A stretch of 64,000 nucleotides of DNA, taken from an uncultured Kangiella sp. (lineage in GTDB: Bacteria > Pseudomonadota > Gammaproteobacteria > Enterobacterales > Kangiellaceae). The stretch covers positions 62,001 through 126,000 of the forward strand of contig CANNCW010000004.1 in the NCBI GenBank assembly GCA_947503345.1. The letters run 5' to 3'. Under the pieces are notes generated by a model. The model was not told the DNA's origin. It saw only the letters and a program-made list of their open reading frames with translations, and made no database searches. This document shows positions 1 through 9,112 of this stretch, piece by piece. The position numbers and the translations under genes are program-made. Position 1 is the first letter of the stretch; each line of letters opens with the position of its first letter.

Positions 1-957
1 AAGGGTGATGAGGTTATTGTAACTCCCCGTACCTTCTTAGCTTCCGTTTCAAGCGTTGCTAACGCTGGTGCTACACCTGTGTTTGCTGATGTTGATTTAA
101 ATTCTCAAAATATCGAAGCTCAAACTATCGAAGCGGTAATAACCGAGAAAACCAAAGCGATAGTTGTGGTTCACTTAGCCGGTATGCCTGCCGAGATGGA
201 TGAAATCATGGATTTAGCAGCTAAGCATGACATTAAAGTGATAGAAGATTGTGCTCAAGCGCATGGAGCAAAATACAAAGGAAAATCTGTCGGCTCTATT
301 GGTCATATTGGCGCCTGGTCATTTTGTCAGGATAAAATCATGACCACCGGTGGAGAAGGGGGGATGGTTACCACAAATGACGAGCAACTATGGAAGAAAA
401 TGTGGTCATTTAAAGACCACGGAAAGTCATGGGATGCGGTTTATAATCGAGAGCACCCGCCTGGATTTAGATGGTTACATGAAAGCTTTGGGACTAATTG
501 GCGTATGACTGAAATGCAAGCAGTTATTGGTCGTATTCAACTAGAGTATATGCCTGAATGGCACCAAAAACGCGTGTCTAATGCAGCTCAAATTGACATT
601 GTGTTAAAAAAGCATAAGTTAGTTCGAATGGTCGAGGTTCCTAATAATGTGGTACATGCAGAGTACAAGCATTACTTCTTTATTAACGAAAGGTACTTAG
701 CCTCAAGTTGGACAAGGGATAAGGTTGTTGATTATATTAATTCAAAAGGTGTTCCATGTTATCAAGGAAGTTGCTCGGAAGTTTATTTGGAAAAAGCTTT
801 TGATAACACTAACTGGAGGCCAAGAGAAAGCTTGTTGAATGCTAAGCAACTTGGTGAAACTAGTATAATGTTGTTAGTACATCCAACTTTAACCGATATA
901 GAAATAGAAAAAATGTGTGCAGTTTTAGATGATGCATTGCAACAAGCGACAGAATAA
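1..957 (+). CDS. DegT/DnrJ/EryC1/StrS-family sugar aminotransferase (5' truncated by window edge)
   Basis: PLP-dependent aminotransferase of the family that adds an amino group to nucleotide-linked keto-sugars for capsule, O-antigen or glycan synthesis. The reading frame is open from base 1, so the true start lies upstream; a GTG at 79 is internal. The fragment holds the family's core: an IEDCAQAHGA segment (the PLP-contacting Asp) and SFCQDKIMTTGGEGG, whose Lys at fragment residue 112 should form the Schiff base. The C-terminal half carries the usual small domain. It ends 28 bp before a WbpM-type dehydratase, which fits a pathway in which the dehydratase makes the 4-keto sugar and this enzyme aminates it. 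The exact sugar cannot be told from sequence. Confidence 0.88.
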   Translation, partial: KGDEVIVTPRTFLASVSSVANAGATPVFADVDLNSQNIEAQTIEAVITEKTKAIVVVHLAGMPAEMDEIMDLAAKHDIKVIEDCAQAHGAKYKGKSVGSIGHIGAWSFCQDKIMTTGGEGGMVTTNDEQLWKKMWSFKDHGKSWDAVYNREHPPGFRWLHESFGTNWRMTEMQAVIGRIQLEYMPEWHQKRVSNAAQIDIVLKKHKLVRMVEVPNNVVHAEYKHYFFINERYLASSWTRDKVVDYINSKGVPCYQGSCSEVYLEKAFDNTNWRPRESLLNAKQLGETSIMLLVHPTLTDIEIEKMCAVLDDALQQATE

Positions 958-985
958 GTAAGGTTATTAATGGAGTAAACAAAGA

Positions 986-2926
986 ATGTTTAATAGATTA
1001 ACGGACTTAATGTTTACAATACCTAGAGCGCAAAAAAAGCTTATTGTTTTGGGTATTGATTTCTTTTTGGTTTCTTTGTCATATTATTTGGCAGTAAGCT
1101 TATCTCATAATAAATTTGTATATTCTTTTGCTGAAGCTGATTTCCCTCATTATTTTGTCTCAATATTGTTAACACTTTTGATATATTCTTTTTTGGGATT
1201 TTACAGTGTTGTAACGCGATATATAAATTTAAAAATATTAATTAAAGTTGCGTTGGGCTCTTTTATTTCAGCTCTTTCTACCGCTTTGATCAGCATAGTT
1301 ATTTTTGAAACACCATATCTCTTATCAAGTGCTGTAATCTATATAGCGATGCTTTGTTTATTTGTGGGTGGAATCAGAGTTTTGCTAAAGGCTTATTTTA
1401 GTTCAAGACTAAACACCCAAAAACACAAAGTTATTATATATGGGGCAGGTTCTGCTGGTCAGCAACTTGCATTATCACTAATTAATGGTAATGAATATTT
1501 TCCAGTCGCGTTCATTGATGATGACCATTCTATCCAAAAATCATATGTACAAGGTTTAAAAGTCTATTCGTCAGATGAATTGCGAAAATTGACGAACTAT
1601 TTCCAGCCACAGAAAATATTGTTAGCACTACCTAGTATCAGTAAAAAGAAGCGGAAAGAAATAATATCTCAAGTTGAAGTTTCTGGTGTGTCTGTACAAA
1701 CAATCCCTGGCATTTCAGATATTGTTGATGGGAAAATGAAGATTGATGAATTTCAAGATGTTGATATAGATGATTTATTGGGTAGAGATGCGGTGCCACC
1801 AGATAATGAATTATTGACAAAAGATATTTTCAACAAAACAGTAATGGTTACTGGCGCTGGTGGCTCGATTGGTTCAGAGCTTTGTAGGCAGATTGTTCAA
1901 TTGAAACCTCAACAATTGTTATTGTTAGAGGTTACCGAGTTCGCGCTTTACTCAATCGAAAAAGAGTTGAAGGATATTATAGTTCAGCAGAATCTTAATA
2001 TTAGCATCCTTCCTTTTCTTGGTACTATACAAAATAAAAATCGTTTAAAAAATATTTTGTCAGCATATGAGGTTGATACTCTTTATCATGCTGCGGCGTA
2101 TAAACATGTACCGATGGTTGAATATAATGTCGTCGAAGGTGTGAGGAACAATGTTTTTGGAACTTTAAATACAGCGCAAGCCTCTATTGAGGCTGGAGTT
2201 GAAACTTTTGTGCTTATTTCGACCGATAAGGCCGTAAGGCCTACTAACGTAATGGGTGCCACAAAAAGAATGGCAGAGTTGGTGCTTCAGGCGTTAGCAA
2301 AGACGGGCGCATCTACACGCTTTTGTATGGTTCGCTTTGGTAATGTTTTAGGGTCTTCAGGCTCAGTCGTCCCCTTATTTAAGAAACAAATCAAAGAAGG
2401 TGGACCTGTTACTGTCACACACCCAGACATTATAAGATACTTTATGACTATCCCTGAAGCTGCTCAATTAGTGATTCAAGCTGGAGCTATGGGTAAAGGT
2501 GGTGATGTATTTGTTCTAGATATGGGAGAGCCCGTTAAAATATCAGAACTAGCTAAGAAAATTATTTCATTGATGGGATTAGAATTGAAGTCATCAGATA
2601 ATCCTAATGGAGATATTGAAATTGAATATTCTGGATTAAGACCAGGTGAAAAGCTGTATGAAGAACTACTTATTGGAGATAATGTTGCAGGAACAAAACA
2701 TTCTAGAATTATGACTGCCGATGAGGTTCATTTAGAGTGGAATGAAATGGAAAAGGTATTACAACACTTAGATCAAGCTTGCCACAATTTTGAGCATCAA
2801 ACTATTCGAAATATTTTGTTGAATGCGCCTACCGGCTTCAACCCGAGTGATGGAATTTGTGATTTAGTTTGGTCCAAAAAGCAAAATGACAATATAGTAT
2901 CTCTCGAAGGGAAGGTTTGTAGTTAA
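986..2926 (+). CDS. Membrane-anchored nucleotide-sugar 4,6-dehydratase (WbpM/PglF/CapD type)
   Basis: Likely UDP-GlcNAc (or related) 4,6-dehydratase that starts synthesis of a 2,6-dideoxy amino sugar for surface glycans. The 646-aa length is typical of the membrane-bound long form. Residues about 15-135 form four hydrophobic segments; a first Rossmann-type region follows (YGAGSAGQQL near residue 151). The C-terminal SDR catalytic domain begins near residue 287 with TGAGGSIGSELC. In VRPTNVMGATKR (about 418-430) the usual SDR Tyr is replaced by Met, as in WbpM and PglF, while the Lys is kept. It lies just downstream of a sugar aminotransferase and probably shares its transcript. It is the last gene of a polysaccharide cluster that extends out of the window. 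Confidence 0.9.
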   Translation: MFNRLTDLMFTIPRAQKKLIVLGIDFFLVSLSYYLAVSLSHNKFVYSFAEADFPHYFVSILLTLLIYSFLGFYSVVTRYINLKILIKVALGSFISALSTALISIVIFETPYLLSSAVIYIAMLCLFVGGIRVLLKAYFSSRLNTQKHKVIIYGAGSAGQQLALSLINGNEYFPVAFIDDDHSIQKSYVQGLKVYSSDELRKLTNYFQPQKILLALPSISKKKRKEIISQVEVSGVSVQTIPGISDIVDGKMKIDEFQDVDIDDLLGRDAVPPDNELLTKDIFNKTVMVTGAGGSIGSELCRQIVQLKPQQLLLLEVTEFALYSIEKELKDIIVQQNLNISILPFLGTIQNKNRLKNILSAYEVDTLYHAAAYKHVPMVEYNVVEGVRNNVFGTLNTAQASIEAGVETFVLISTDKAVRPTNVMGATKRMAELVLQALAKTGASTRFCMVRFGNVLGSSGSVVPLFKKQIKEGGPVTVTHPDIIRYFMTIPEAAQLVIQAGAMGKGGDVFVLDMGEPVKISELAKKIISLMGLELKSSDNPNGDIEIEYSGLRPGEKLYEELLIGDNVAGTKHSRIMTADEVHLEWNEMEKVLQHLDQACHNFEHQTIRNILLNAPTGFNPSDGICDLVWSKKQNDNIVSLEGKVCS

Positions 2927-2932
2927 TATTTA

Positions 2933-2960
2933 TTGCGAGATTTGGTTTCTGTGTTAAAAT
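2933..2960 (+). promoter_or_regulatory. Probable sigma-70 promoter of tRNA-Val
   Basis: TTGCGA (2933-2938) and TAAAAT (2955-2960) are 16 bp apart. They are followed by a GC-rich discriminator (CTCGCTCG) 16 bp before the mature tRNA, as expected for a stringently controlled stable RNA promoter. Inferred from sequence only. Confidence 0.6.
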
Positions 2961-2975
2961 CTCGCTCGAAATAAC

Positions 2976-3052
2976 AGTCGCGTAGCTCAGCTGGTTAGAG
3001 CACCACCTTGACATGGTGGGGGTCGGTGATTCGAATTCACTCGCGACTACCA
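2976..3052 (+). tRNA. tRNA-Val(GAC)
   Basis: A complete cloverleaf folds by eye. The acceptor stem AGTCGCG pairs with CGCGACT. The D stem is GCTC/GAGC. The anticodon stem CCACC/GGTGG encloses loop TTGACAT, giving anticodon GAC (Val). The variable loop is GGGTC, and the T stem GGTGA/TCACT (one G-T pair) encloses TTCGAAT. The CCA end is encoded at 3050-3052. It stands alone, with its own promoter and a terminator directly behind. Confidence 0.96.
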
Positions 3053-3057
3053 AATTC

Positions 3058-3083
3058 AAATGCCTGCGATTGCAGGCATTTTT
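3058..3083 (+). terminator. Intrinsic terminator after tRNA-Val
   Basis: A 10-bp perfect stem (AAATGCCTGC/GCAGGCATTT) with loop GATT, running directly into a short T tract. It starts six bases after the tRNA CCA. Confidence 0.85.
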
Positions 3084-3188
3084 GTAGTTGTCTTATTTGA
3101 ATTTGAAGCGCCGAAGTGGTTTGACAAAGTGCGTAGCATTTTGAACTGACTTTAGTCTGGCTCGAAGAGCAGGAGTGTAGCCCGCAGT

Positions 3189-3207
3189 AATTCACTCGCG
3201 ACTACCA
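3189..3207 (+). repeat. Direct repeat of the tRNA-Val 3' end (19 bp)
   Basis: AATTCACTCGCGACTACCA is an exact copy of bases 3034-3052, the T-loop/acceptor 3' end of tRNA-Val including CCA, with a period of 155 bp. The match stops at the upstream edge, and no 5' tRNA half is present, so this is a tail copy and not a second tRNA. A second terminator hairpin sharing AAATGCC...GGCATTT follows this copy too. Two readings fit: a tail repeat like that distal to E. coli tyrT (the rtT RNA region), or an att-type scar. Confidence 0.85.
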
Positions 3208-3214
3208 GATATTT

Positions 3215-3240
3215 AAATGCCGCTTTATCCGGCATTTTTT
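3215..3240 (+). terminator. Second terminator hairpin, after the tRNA tail copy
   Basis: An 8-bp stem (AAATGCCG/CGGCATTT) with a 7-nt loop, then a T tract. On the opposite strand the same hairpin lies about 25 bp past the nth stop and is followed by TTAAAT, so it may also end the rnf-nth transcript. Confidence 0.7.
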
Positions 3241-3263
3241 ATGTCTTGAATCTAAATTGTTAT

Positions 3264-3899
3264 TTAATAGGATGTTTTATCTTTAAACTCACAAAGATCT
3301 TCGATTAAACAGCTTCCACATCTTGGCTTTCTGGCGATGCAAGTGTAGCGGCCGTGGAGTATGAGCCAGTGGTGAGCGTCTAGTAGGAATTCTTTTGGGA
3401 CGAACTTAAGTAAAGCTTCTTCTACTTTATTTACATTTTTACCTGGGGCTATTTTAGTGCGATTAGATACGCGGAATATATGTGTATCGACTGCCATAGC
3501 GATTTGTCTAAACGCTGTATTTAAAACTACATTAGCAGTTTTTCTACCTACGCCTGCTAGAGCTTCTAAGTCTTTTCGGTTATCAGGCACAATGGAGTTG
3601 TGCTTTTCAATTAAATCCTTACAGCAGGATATTACATTCTTTGCTTTGGAGTTAAATAGGCCAATGGTTTTAATGTATTCTTTGAGCCCATTTTCACCTA
3701 GCGCATAAATAGCTTCGGGAGTGTTGGCGACAGGGTAGAGTTTCCGAGTGGCTTTGTTAACGCCGACATCGGTTGCTTGAGCGGATAAAATTACTGCTAT
3801 TAGCAATTCAAATGTAGAGTTATATTCTAATTCGGTTTCAGGATTAGGGTTTTCTGCACGTAACCTTTCGAATATTTCTTGTCGCTTTTTTTTATTCAT
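3264..3899 (-). CDS. nth: Endonuclease III, DNA glycosylase/AP lyase
   Basis: Base-excision repair enzyme that removes oxidised pyrimidines and nicks the abasic site. At 211 aa it is the usual length. The helix-hairpin-helix reads [12 protein letters not shown], with the catalytic Lys at residue 120 and catalytic Asp at 138 (AVDTHIFR), the same numbers as in E. coli. The C-terminus has the Cys-X6-Cys-X2-Cys-X5-Cys ligands of the [4Fe-4S] cluster. It is the last gene of the rnf operon and its start overlaps the end of rnfE by 8 bp; this linkage is common in gammaproteobacteria. Confidence 0.97.
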   Translation of the reverse strand: MNKKKRQEIFERLRAENPNPETELEYNSTFELLIAVILSAQATDVGVNKATRKLYPVANTPEAIYALGENGLKEYIKTIGLFNSKAKNVISCCKDLIEKHNSIVPDNRKDLEALAGVGRKTANVVLNTAFRQIAMAVDTHIFRVSNRTKIAPGKNVNKVEEALLKFVPKEFLLDAHHWLILHGRYTCIARKPRCGSCLIEDLCEFKDKTSY

Positions 3900-4560
3900 T
3901 GACTAATTCCTTTTGCATAGTCCGACTTTTTGCTTTTTTATCGATGGCATTTTTTCCAGCTATGATTAAACCTAAAAAAACAAAAGCGCCTGGCGGTAAG
4001 ATGGCAAATAGAAATTTTGAATCGGTAAGGTAAAAGGATAAATGCATATCCTTTGCCCAGTCGCCGAATAGTTGCTCAGCCCCATAGAAGAGAGTGCCTT
4101 GTCCAACTAGCTCCCTGATGGCGCCTAACAAACATAAAACTATACTAAAGCCAATACCTTGCATGATTCCATCTAATAGAGATGGTATGAATTTGTTCTT
4201 TGATGCGAAGGCTTCTGCACGTCCGATAATGGCGCAGTTGGTTACGATTAGTGGAATAAAAATACCTAGCGTTAAAAATAAATCGTAGGTGTAAGCATTC
4301 ATTAATAAGCCAATATTGGTAACAAAGCTGGCAATCATCATTACAAAGATGGGAATTCGTATTTCTTTTGGAATATAGTTTCGTATTAATGACACTGAAG
4401 CATTGGAACCTGCTAATACAAGAGTAGTGGCAATACCTAAACCTAGGCCATTTACAAATGTATTGCTCACTGCTAGTAATGGGCACAAGCCTAATAATTG
4501 AACTAGAGCTGGATTATTATGCCAAAGCCCATTATTAATAATAGTTTTTGTTTCATTCAT
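3892..4560 (-). CDS. rnfE: Rnf electron transport complex subunit E
   Basis: Integral membrane subunit of the ion-pumping Rnf (Rsx) complex, which exchanges electrons between NADH and ferredoxin or reduces SoxR. The frame extends upstream to 4614, but the start at 4560 ([16 protein letters not shown]) aligns with known RsxE proteins and gives 222 aa. Six hydrophobic segments are visible. The conserved [12 protein letters not shown] and [18 protein letters not shown] match the E. coli protein closely. The start overlaps the rnfG stop by 8 bp. Confidence 0.95.
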   Translation of the reverse strand: MNETKTIINNGLWHNNPALVQLLGLCPLLAVSNTFVNGLGLGIATTLVLAGSNASVSLIRNYIPKEIRIPIFVMMIASFVTNIGLLMNAYTYDLFLTLGIFIPLIVTNCAIIGRAEAFASKNKFIPSLLDGIMQGIGFSIVLCLLGAIRELVGQGTLFYGAEQLFGDWAKDMHLSFYLTDSKFLFAILPPGAFVFLGLIIAGKNAIDKKAKSRTMQKELVNE

Positions 4561-5185
4561 TAGTTTCACCATGGCAGTTATTAGCACCCTCAAAAATAAC
4601 GACTTGCTTTTCATTGAAGTACTGTAGGGTTTTTGCCACTTGTTGGACTACCGCTCTAGGTGTAATGGTTGCGCCGGTAAATGCATCAAAGTCTCCACCA
4701 TCTTTTTTAACTGTCCATTGGGAAATATTTGGCTCGATTAATGATTTATCATTAAAACCTAATACCCAATCACTTTTACGAAGTTCAATTTTATCACCCA
4801 ATCCTGGAGTTTCATGATGTTCCGTTATTCGTACCCCAGAAATAGTGCCATCGGCATAAATTCCAATTACCATATGGATTTTCCCACTATAACCGTTAGG
4901 TGCTATTGACTCCAACACTGCCGCTACGGGTAGATCATCGTTGCGCATTCTATAAGCGCGAAGATGTTGCGATGTCTCAGAGCCTGTAAGTAAGGTGCAG
5001 TCCTTATAAACATCATTGTTATACAAGTCAGCATCCACCAATTGATCCAAGGTTCGAACAAGTGCAGCTTTCTTTTCTGATGTAATTGTGTCGCGTGTAA
5101 TAAAATAAGTCAGACTAATTAACCCTACGGATACCAAAGCAAAGCTAGCTAGTATTAAGGCATTTCGACTAATAATCTTAATCAT
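4553..5185 (-). CDS. rnfG: Rnf electron transport complex subunit G (covalent FMN protein)
   Basis: Periplasm-facing flavoprotein of the Rnf complex, 210 aa. One N-terminal membrane anchor (residues about 7-28) is followed by the FMN-binding domain. The flavinylation motif is in [15 protein letters not shown]: the second Thr of TGATIT is the expected FMN attachment residue. The conserved [12 protein letters not shown] segment precedes it. The start overlaps rnfD by 4 bp (ATGA), so translation is probably coupled. Confidence 0.95.
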   Translation of the reverse strand: MIKIISRNALILASFALVSVGLISLTYFITRDTITSEKKAALVRTLDQLVDADLYNNDVYKDCTLLTGSETSQHLRAYRMRNDDLPVAAVLESIAPNGYSGKIHMVIGIYADGTISGVRITEHHETPGLGDKIELRKSDWVLGFNDKSLIEPNISQWTVKKDGGDFDAFTGATITPRAVVQQVAKTLQYFNEKQVVIFEGANNCHGETNE

Positions 5186-6243
5186 AAGCCATTCCTTGAT
5201 TTATTTTGGTGCCCGTAAACTCTTGGCTTGGTGTAGTAATCAATTAATGGCACCGCCATGTTTAGTAGTAGAACTGCAAAAGCTATGGCATCTGGGTAGC
5301 CACCAAAAACTCTTATTAAAACAGTTAAAATACCTATGCCTAGTCCAAAAATAATTCTTCCTTTGGGTGTTGTCGATGCTGTTACGGGATCTGTAGCAAT
5401 GAAAAATGCGCCTAACATGGTTGCGCCGGCAAACCAGTGGAATAGGGGAGATAAATATTGATCTGGGTTACTTACATAGAGTAGGGATGAGGTGATAAAT
5501 ATTCCCGCTAATACGCCAAAAGGGATATGCCAATTTATTACTTTCTTAAATAATAAAATGATCCCGCCAATTAAAAAACCAAGGTTAACCCATTGCCAGC
5601 CCACACCTGAAAGATTAGAAAATATCGGTGATTCTTTTAATTCAACGATACGGTAGCCTTGAGATAATTCTGACTTTATATGATCTAATGGTGTTGCCAT
5701 CGAAAAGCTATCAACACCCAGTCGCATTTGTTCAACCGTCAGTCCATTACTGCCTTGGCCTGTAAAAATAAAGCTCAGAGTTTCGGATATAGACGCTGGA
5801 TTTTGGGCTAACTCTACAGGTGGTAACCAAGCGGTCATTTGCACGGGAAAGGAGATAAGCAAAAGCACATAGGCAACCATTGCTGGGTTGAATATGTTAT
5901 TACCAAGACCACCATAAATTTGTTTTGCAAAAATAATAGCGAAACTTGCACCTAATACCGTCATCCACCAAGGTAACAATGGAGGTAGAGCTAGTGCTAA
6001 TAACCATGCAGTGGCCAGTGCACTGCCATCAAACAGAGTTTGTTTAATGGGGCGTTTTCTTAGCTTAAGAATAATCGCTTCAGTAGCAAGAGCGGTTACT
6101 GTGGCAAGAATAATATTTACAATGACGCCTCCGCCAAAATAATATACTTGAGCCGCCAAACCTAAAAGTGTAGCGCCCACTACCCATAACATTAATTCGG
6201 CTACTGAGTTTTTCTTTTTTGTAAATGGAGAGGATTGGATCAT
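5182..6243 (-). CDS. rnfD: Rnf electron transport complex subunit D (covalent FMN, membrane)
   Basis: Membrane core subunit of Rnf, homologous to NqrB, 353 aa with about nine hydrophobic segments. DSFSMATPLDHIK carries the S-x-A-T motif whose Thr is the site of covalent FMN attachment in this family. NNIFNPAMVAYVLLLISFP and GATMLGAFFIATDPVTAS are further family signatures. It overlaps both rnfC and rnfG by ATGA junctions, so translational coupling is likely. Confidence 0.95.
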   Translation of the reverse strand: MIQSSPFTKKKNSVAELMLWVVGATLLGLAAQVYYFGGGVIVNIILATVTALATEAIILKLRKRPIKQTLFDGSALATAWLLALALPPLLPWWMTVLGASFAIIFAKQIYGGLGNNIFNPAMVAYVLLLISFPVQMTAWLPPVELAQNPASISETLSFIFTGQGSNGLTVEQMRLGVDSFSMATPLDHIKSELSQGYRIVELKESPIFSNLSGVGWQWVNLGFLIGGIILLFKKVINWHIPFGVLAGIFITSSLLYVSNPDQYLSPLFHWFAGATMLGAFFIATDPVTASTTPKGRIIFGLGIGILTVLIRVFGGYPDAIAFAVLLLNMAVPLIDYYTKPRVYGHQNKSRNGL

Positions 6244-7793
6244 GATGATTCCTCTTTTTGGTTTTTCTTTTTAGCTTGAACACGAGCCAGTGCAGCTGCT
6301 ACTGCAGCTTTCTTCGCATCATCTTGACCTGCCGCTTCTGCTGCTTTTCGTCTTGCCTCTGCTGCTTTACGATGTTTTTCGGCCTTTTCACGTTTGACTC
6401 TTTCTAATCTTTCTTGGCGAGCCTCATGGCGTTCTCGTGCTTTATCAGCTTTTGACTTTTCCACACGCTGATTACGAATGCTTGATTTTGCATAACGGTA
6501 GTATTGAACCAAAGGAATATTACTTGGACAAACGTATGCACAGGCTCCGCACTCAATACAATCAAATAAATCGTACTCCTCAGCTTTTTCAAATTCATCA
6601 GATTTGGCGTGCCAATAAAGCTGTTGCGGTAATAAAGAAGCAGGGCAAGCGTCCATGCAAGCGCCACAGCGAATACAAGCCATTTCTGCATCGCGGGGAT
6701 TTTGTTGGTTCATAATGACGCAGTTAGTGGCTTTGATAATACCTGCTTCGGTATTTTGAATATCAAAACCCATCATAGGCCCGCCCATGATGTAATGGTT
6801 TGCTCTATTGGAATTGGTTGCGCTTACAAGTTCATGAATTGGTGTGCCAATAGGTACCCAATAGTTTCCAGGTTGGTTGCAACCTTCACCAGTTAATGTA
6901 ACCAAGCGTTTAATTAATGGTTTTCCTTCTATTATGGCTTCATAAATAGCAAAGCAAGTGGCGACATTATGCATTACTATTCCAAGATCAGCTGGCAGGC
7001 CACCTTTCGGAACTTCTTTTCCAGTAAGAAGTTGTATTAGCTGTTTTTCGCCACCACTAGGGTACTTTGTTGGCACAACAGCAATTTTAATATTTTTCTT
7101 ATTGCATGCTTCGCGCGCATCGACGAGTGCTTGGATAGCTTTTGGTTTGTTATCTTCAATCCCCACAATGACTTCAATATCATCATAGAGTTGAGCAATA
7201 ACCATGGCGCCCTCTAATATTTGCTTGCTATGTTCTTGTAATAATCGATCATCACAGCTGATATAAGGCTCACATTCGGCTGCATTTAAAATTAAAGTTT
7301 TTATGCCATCTTGACGTTGCAGTTTTATATGGCTTGGGAATGAAGCACCGCCCAGTCCAACAATGCCAGCTTCAAAAATTCGTGCCAACAATTGCTCACG
7401 ATTTAACTCTTGGTATTTCTTCGTGGCTTTAAGGTCGCACCATTGATCTTGGCTATCAGCTTCTAAGCGAATACAAAGATCTTTCATGCCAGAAGGGTGG
7501 GCGATAGGAAGTTTTTCAATAGCGGTTATGGTTCCAGAAGTTGGCGCGTGTTGATAGCTACTAAAAATACCATCTGACTCAGCTATGACTTGGCCTTTTA
7601 AAACTTTATCGCCAACGGATACTACGGGCAAACAACGTTTACCAGCTTGTGCTTTTAAGTTAATGGTAAACTCTTTTCCAAGTGGCAACTTCTGAATAGC
7701 TGCTTGATTAGATTCAGTTTTATGCTCCGCAGGATGAATACCACCCGGGATCTGATAAATGGGTATTTCTGACTTGAAAGTGGAGCGTTCCAT
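6240..7793 (-). CDS. rnfC: Rnf electron transport complex subunit C (NADH/FMN and Fe-S)
   Basis: Soluble NADH-oxidising subunit, 517 aa. It has an N-terminal RnfC domain, a central NuoF-like fold (GLGGASFPSHIKL; ECEPYISCDDRLL), and two C-terminal [4Fe-4S] sites of the form C-x2-C-x2-C-x3-CP (CIRCGACMDACP and CIECGACAYVCP). The last 75 residues are a charged Ala/Lys/Glu helix, shorter than the long repeat tail of E. coli RsxC (about 740 aa). A strong GGAGG lies 7 bp before the ATG. Its start overlaps the rnfB stop by one base (TAATG). Confidence 0.95.
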   Translation of the reverse strand: MERSTFKSEIPIYQIPGGIHPAEHKTESNQAAIQKLPLGKEFTINLKAQAGKRCLPVVSVGDKVLKGQVIAESDGIFSSYQHAPTSGTITAIEKLPIAHPSGMKDLCIRLEADSQDQWCDLKATKKYQELNREQLLARIFEAGIVGLGGASFPSHIKLQRQDGIKTLILNAAECEPYISCDDRLLQEHSKQILEGAMVIAQLYDDIEVIVGIEDNKPKAIQALVDAREACNKKNIKIAVVPTKYPSGGEKQLIQLLTGKEVPKGGLPADLGIVMHNVATCFAIYEAIIEGKPLIKRLVTLTGEGCNQPGNYWVPIGTPIHELVSATNSNRANHYIMGGPMMGFDIQNTEAGIIKATNCVIMNQQNPRDAEMACIRCGACMDACPASLLPQQLYWHAKSDEFEKAEEYDLFDCIECGACAYVCPSNIPLVQYYRYAKSSIRNQRVEKSKADKARERHEARQERLERVKREKAEKHRKAAEARRKAAEAAGQDDAKKAAVAAALARVQAKKKNQKEESS

Positions 7794-8353
7794 TAGCTCA
7801 CCTCCTTAAAGTCAATTTTCATTTCAGGCTGCTGCCACTTCCAATTGGAAATCGTTTCTGGAACTTCCAACATATCAATACAATCCACAGGACAAGGCTC
7901 AACGCATAAGTCACAGCCGGTGCATTCATCAACAATGACGGTATGCATTAACTTGGGAGCACCTAAAATGGCGTCCACAGGACAAGCTTGAATACATTTA
8001 GTACAGCCAATACATTCATCTTCACGAATATAGGCTACGGTTACAGGACCTGTCTCGCCTCGCTCTTCATCAAGCGGAATAATTTCTCGTCCTAATAAAT
8101 CTGCTAAAGCTTTAACCCCAGCTTCACCCCCTGGAGGGCACTTGTTAATTTCATCGCCATTAGCTATGGCTTGTGCGTAGGGTTTGCAACCTGGATATCC
8201 ACATTGGCCGCACTGGGTCTGGGGCAGAACATCATTGATTTGATCCACAATGGGATCGCCTTCAACTTTAAATTTTATTGAAGCAAATCCGAGAATCGCA
8301 CCAAAAATAAGCGCTAAAAACGATAAGATAATGACCGCGGTAATTAAGTCCAT
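7793..8353 (-). CDS. rnfB: Rnf electron transport complex subunit B (ferredoxin-type)
   Basis: Electron-entry subunit with Fe-S clusters. The upstream TTG at 8359 is less likely than the ATG at 8353 ([10 protein letters not shown]), giving 186 aa. An N-terminal membrane anchor is followed by the four-Cys site ([16 protein letters not shown], then CPPGG). Two ferredoxin motifs come next, [16 protein letters not shown] and [16 protein letters not shown]. It lies 8 bp after rnfA. Confidence 0.95.
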   Translation of the reverse strand: MDLITAVIILSFLALIFGAILGFASIKFKVEGDPIVDQINDVLPQTQCGQCGYPGCKPYAQAIANGDEINKCPPGGEAGVKALADLLGREIIPLDEERGETGPVTVAYIREDECIGCTKCIQACPVDAILGAPKLMHTVIVDECTGCDLCVEPCPVDCIDMLEVPETISNWKWQQPEMKIDFKEVS

Positions 8354-8361
8354 AGCCAAGC

Positions 8362-8943
8362 CTACAACTTAATTAAACCAGAAAAGCCCATAAAGGCTAA
8401 AGACATCAAACCAGCCGTTATCATGGCAATTGAAGCACCTTTAAAAGGCTCTGGCACGTCCGCTGCAGCCAGTCGCTCGCGCATGGCTGCAAATAAAATT
8501 AATACTAAAGAAAAACCGAAAGCCGCGCCAAACCCGTAAATTATCGACTCGATAAAATTGTGTTGCTCATTGACGTTTAATAAGGCAACACCTAGAACAG
8601 CGCAGTTGGTAGTAATTAACGGAAGAAAGATACCTAATAAGCGATAAAGAATTGGGCTAGTTTTTTGGATTATCATTTCAGTTAATTGAACCATCACTGC
8701 AATTACCAGAATGAAGGACAAAGTTTGCAGATATTCAATCGATAAGGGAACTAAAATGTAGTTATGAACTAGATAGCTTAAAGCTGAAGCAAGCGTTAAT
8801 ACGAATGTAGTGGCCGCCGACATACCAATGGCAGTTTCCAGCTTTCCTGAGACCCCCATAAAGGGACAAAGCCCCAAAAACTTCACCAAAACAAAGTTAT
8901 TGACTAAAACTGTACCAAAAAATAATAAAAGGTATTCGCTCAT
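8362..8943 (-). CDS. rnfA: Rnf electron transport complex subunit A
   Basis: First gene of the rnfABCDGE-nth operon. It encodes a 193-aa integral membrane protein with six hydrophobic segments, homologous to NqrE and inverted in topology relative to RnfE. Conserved [18 protein letters not shown] and [18 protein letters not shown] segments are present; their Cys residues bind an intramembrane Fe-S centre in this family. The promoter should lie in the 170-bp gap to the divergent sulfate gene. Confidence 0.95.
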   Translation of the reverse strand: MSEYLLLFFGTVLVNNFVLVKFLGLCPFMGVSGKLETAIGMSAATTFVLTLASALSYLVHNYILVPLSIEYLQTLSFILVIAVMVQLTEMIIQKTSPILYRLLGIFLPLITTNCAVLGVALLNVNEQHNFIESIIYGFGAAFGFSLVLILFAAMRERLAAADVPEPFKGASIAMITAGLMSLAFMGFSGLIKL

Positions 8944-9112
8944 TAAGCCTAAGATGCTGTTTCTAAAGAACTTTTTATAATAAAGAACTTCTCAATAAAC
9001 CAGCGCATATTATGCTTGATTGAGGTTTGTTAAACAACTGTTGAGCTTTATGAATTCGTTTCTAACTTAAATGATTACTGTTATTATGCGGTTATCAGTT
9101 TGTAAGAGAAAA

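Noticed and set aside
3053-3240. Second, complete tRNA gene downstream of tRNA-Val
   Set aside because: Only the 3' 19 bases match; there is no D arm, anticodon arm or 5' acceptor strand.
2927-3263. Genomic island bounded by the tRNA 3'-end repeats
   Set aside because: The repeats enclose only 136 bp with no integrase or cargo, so any island would have been lost; kept only as an alternative explanation.
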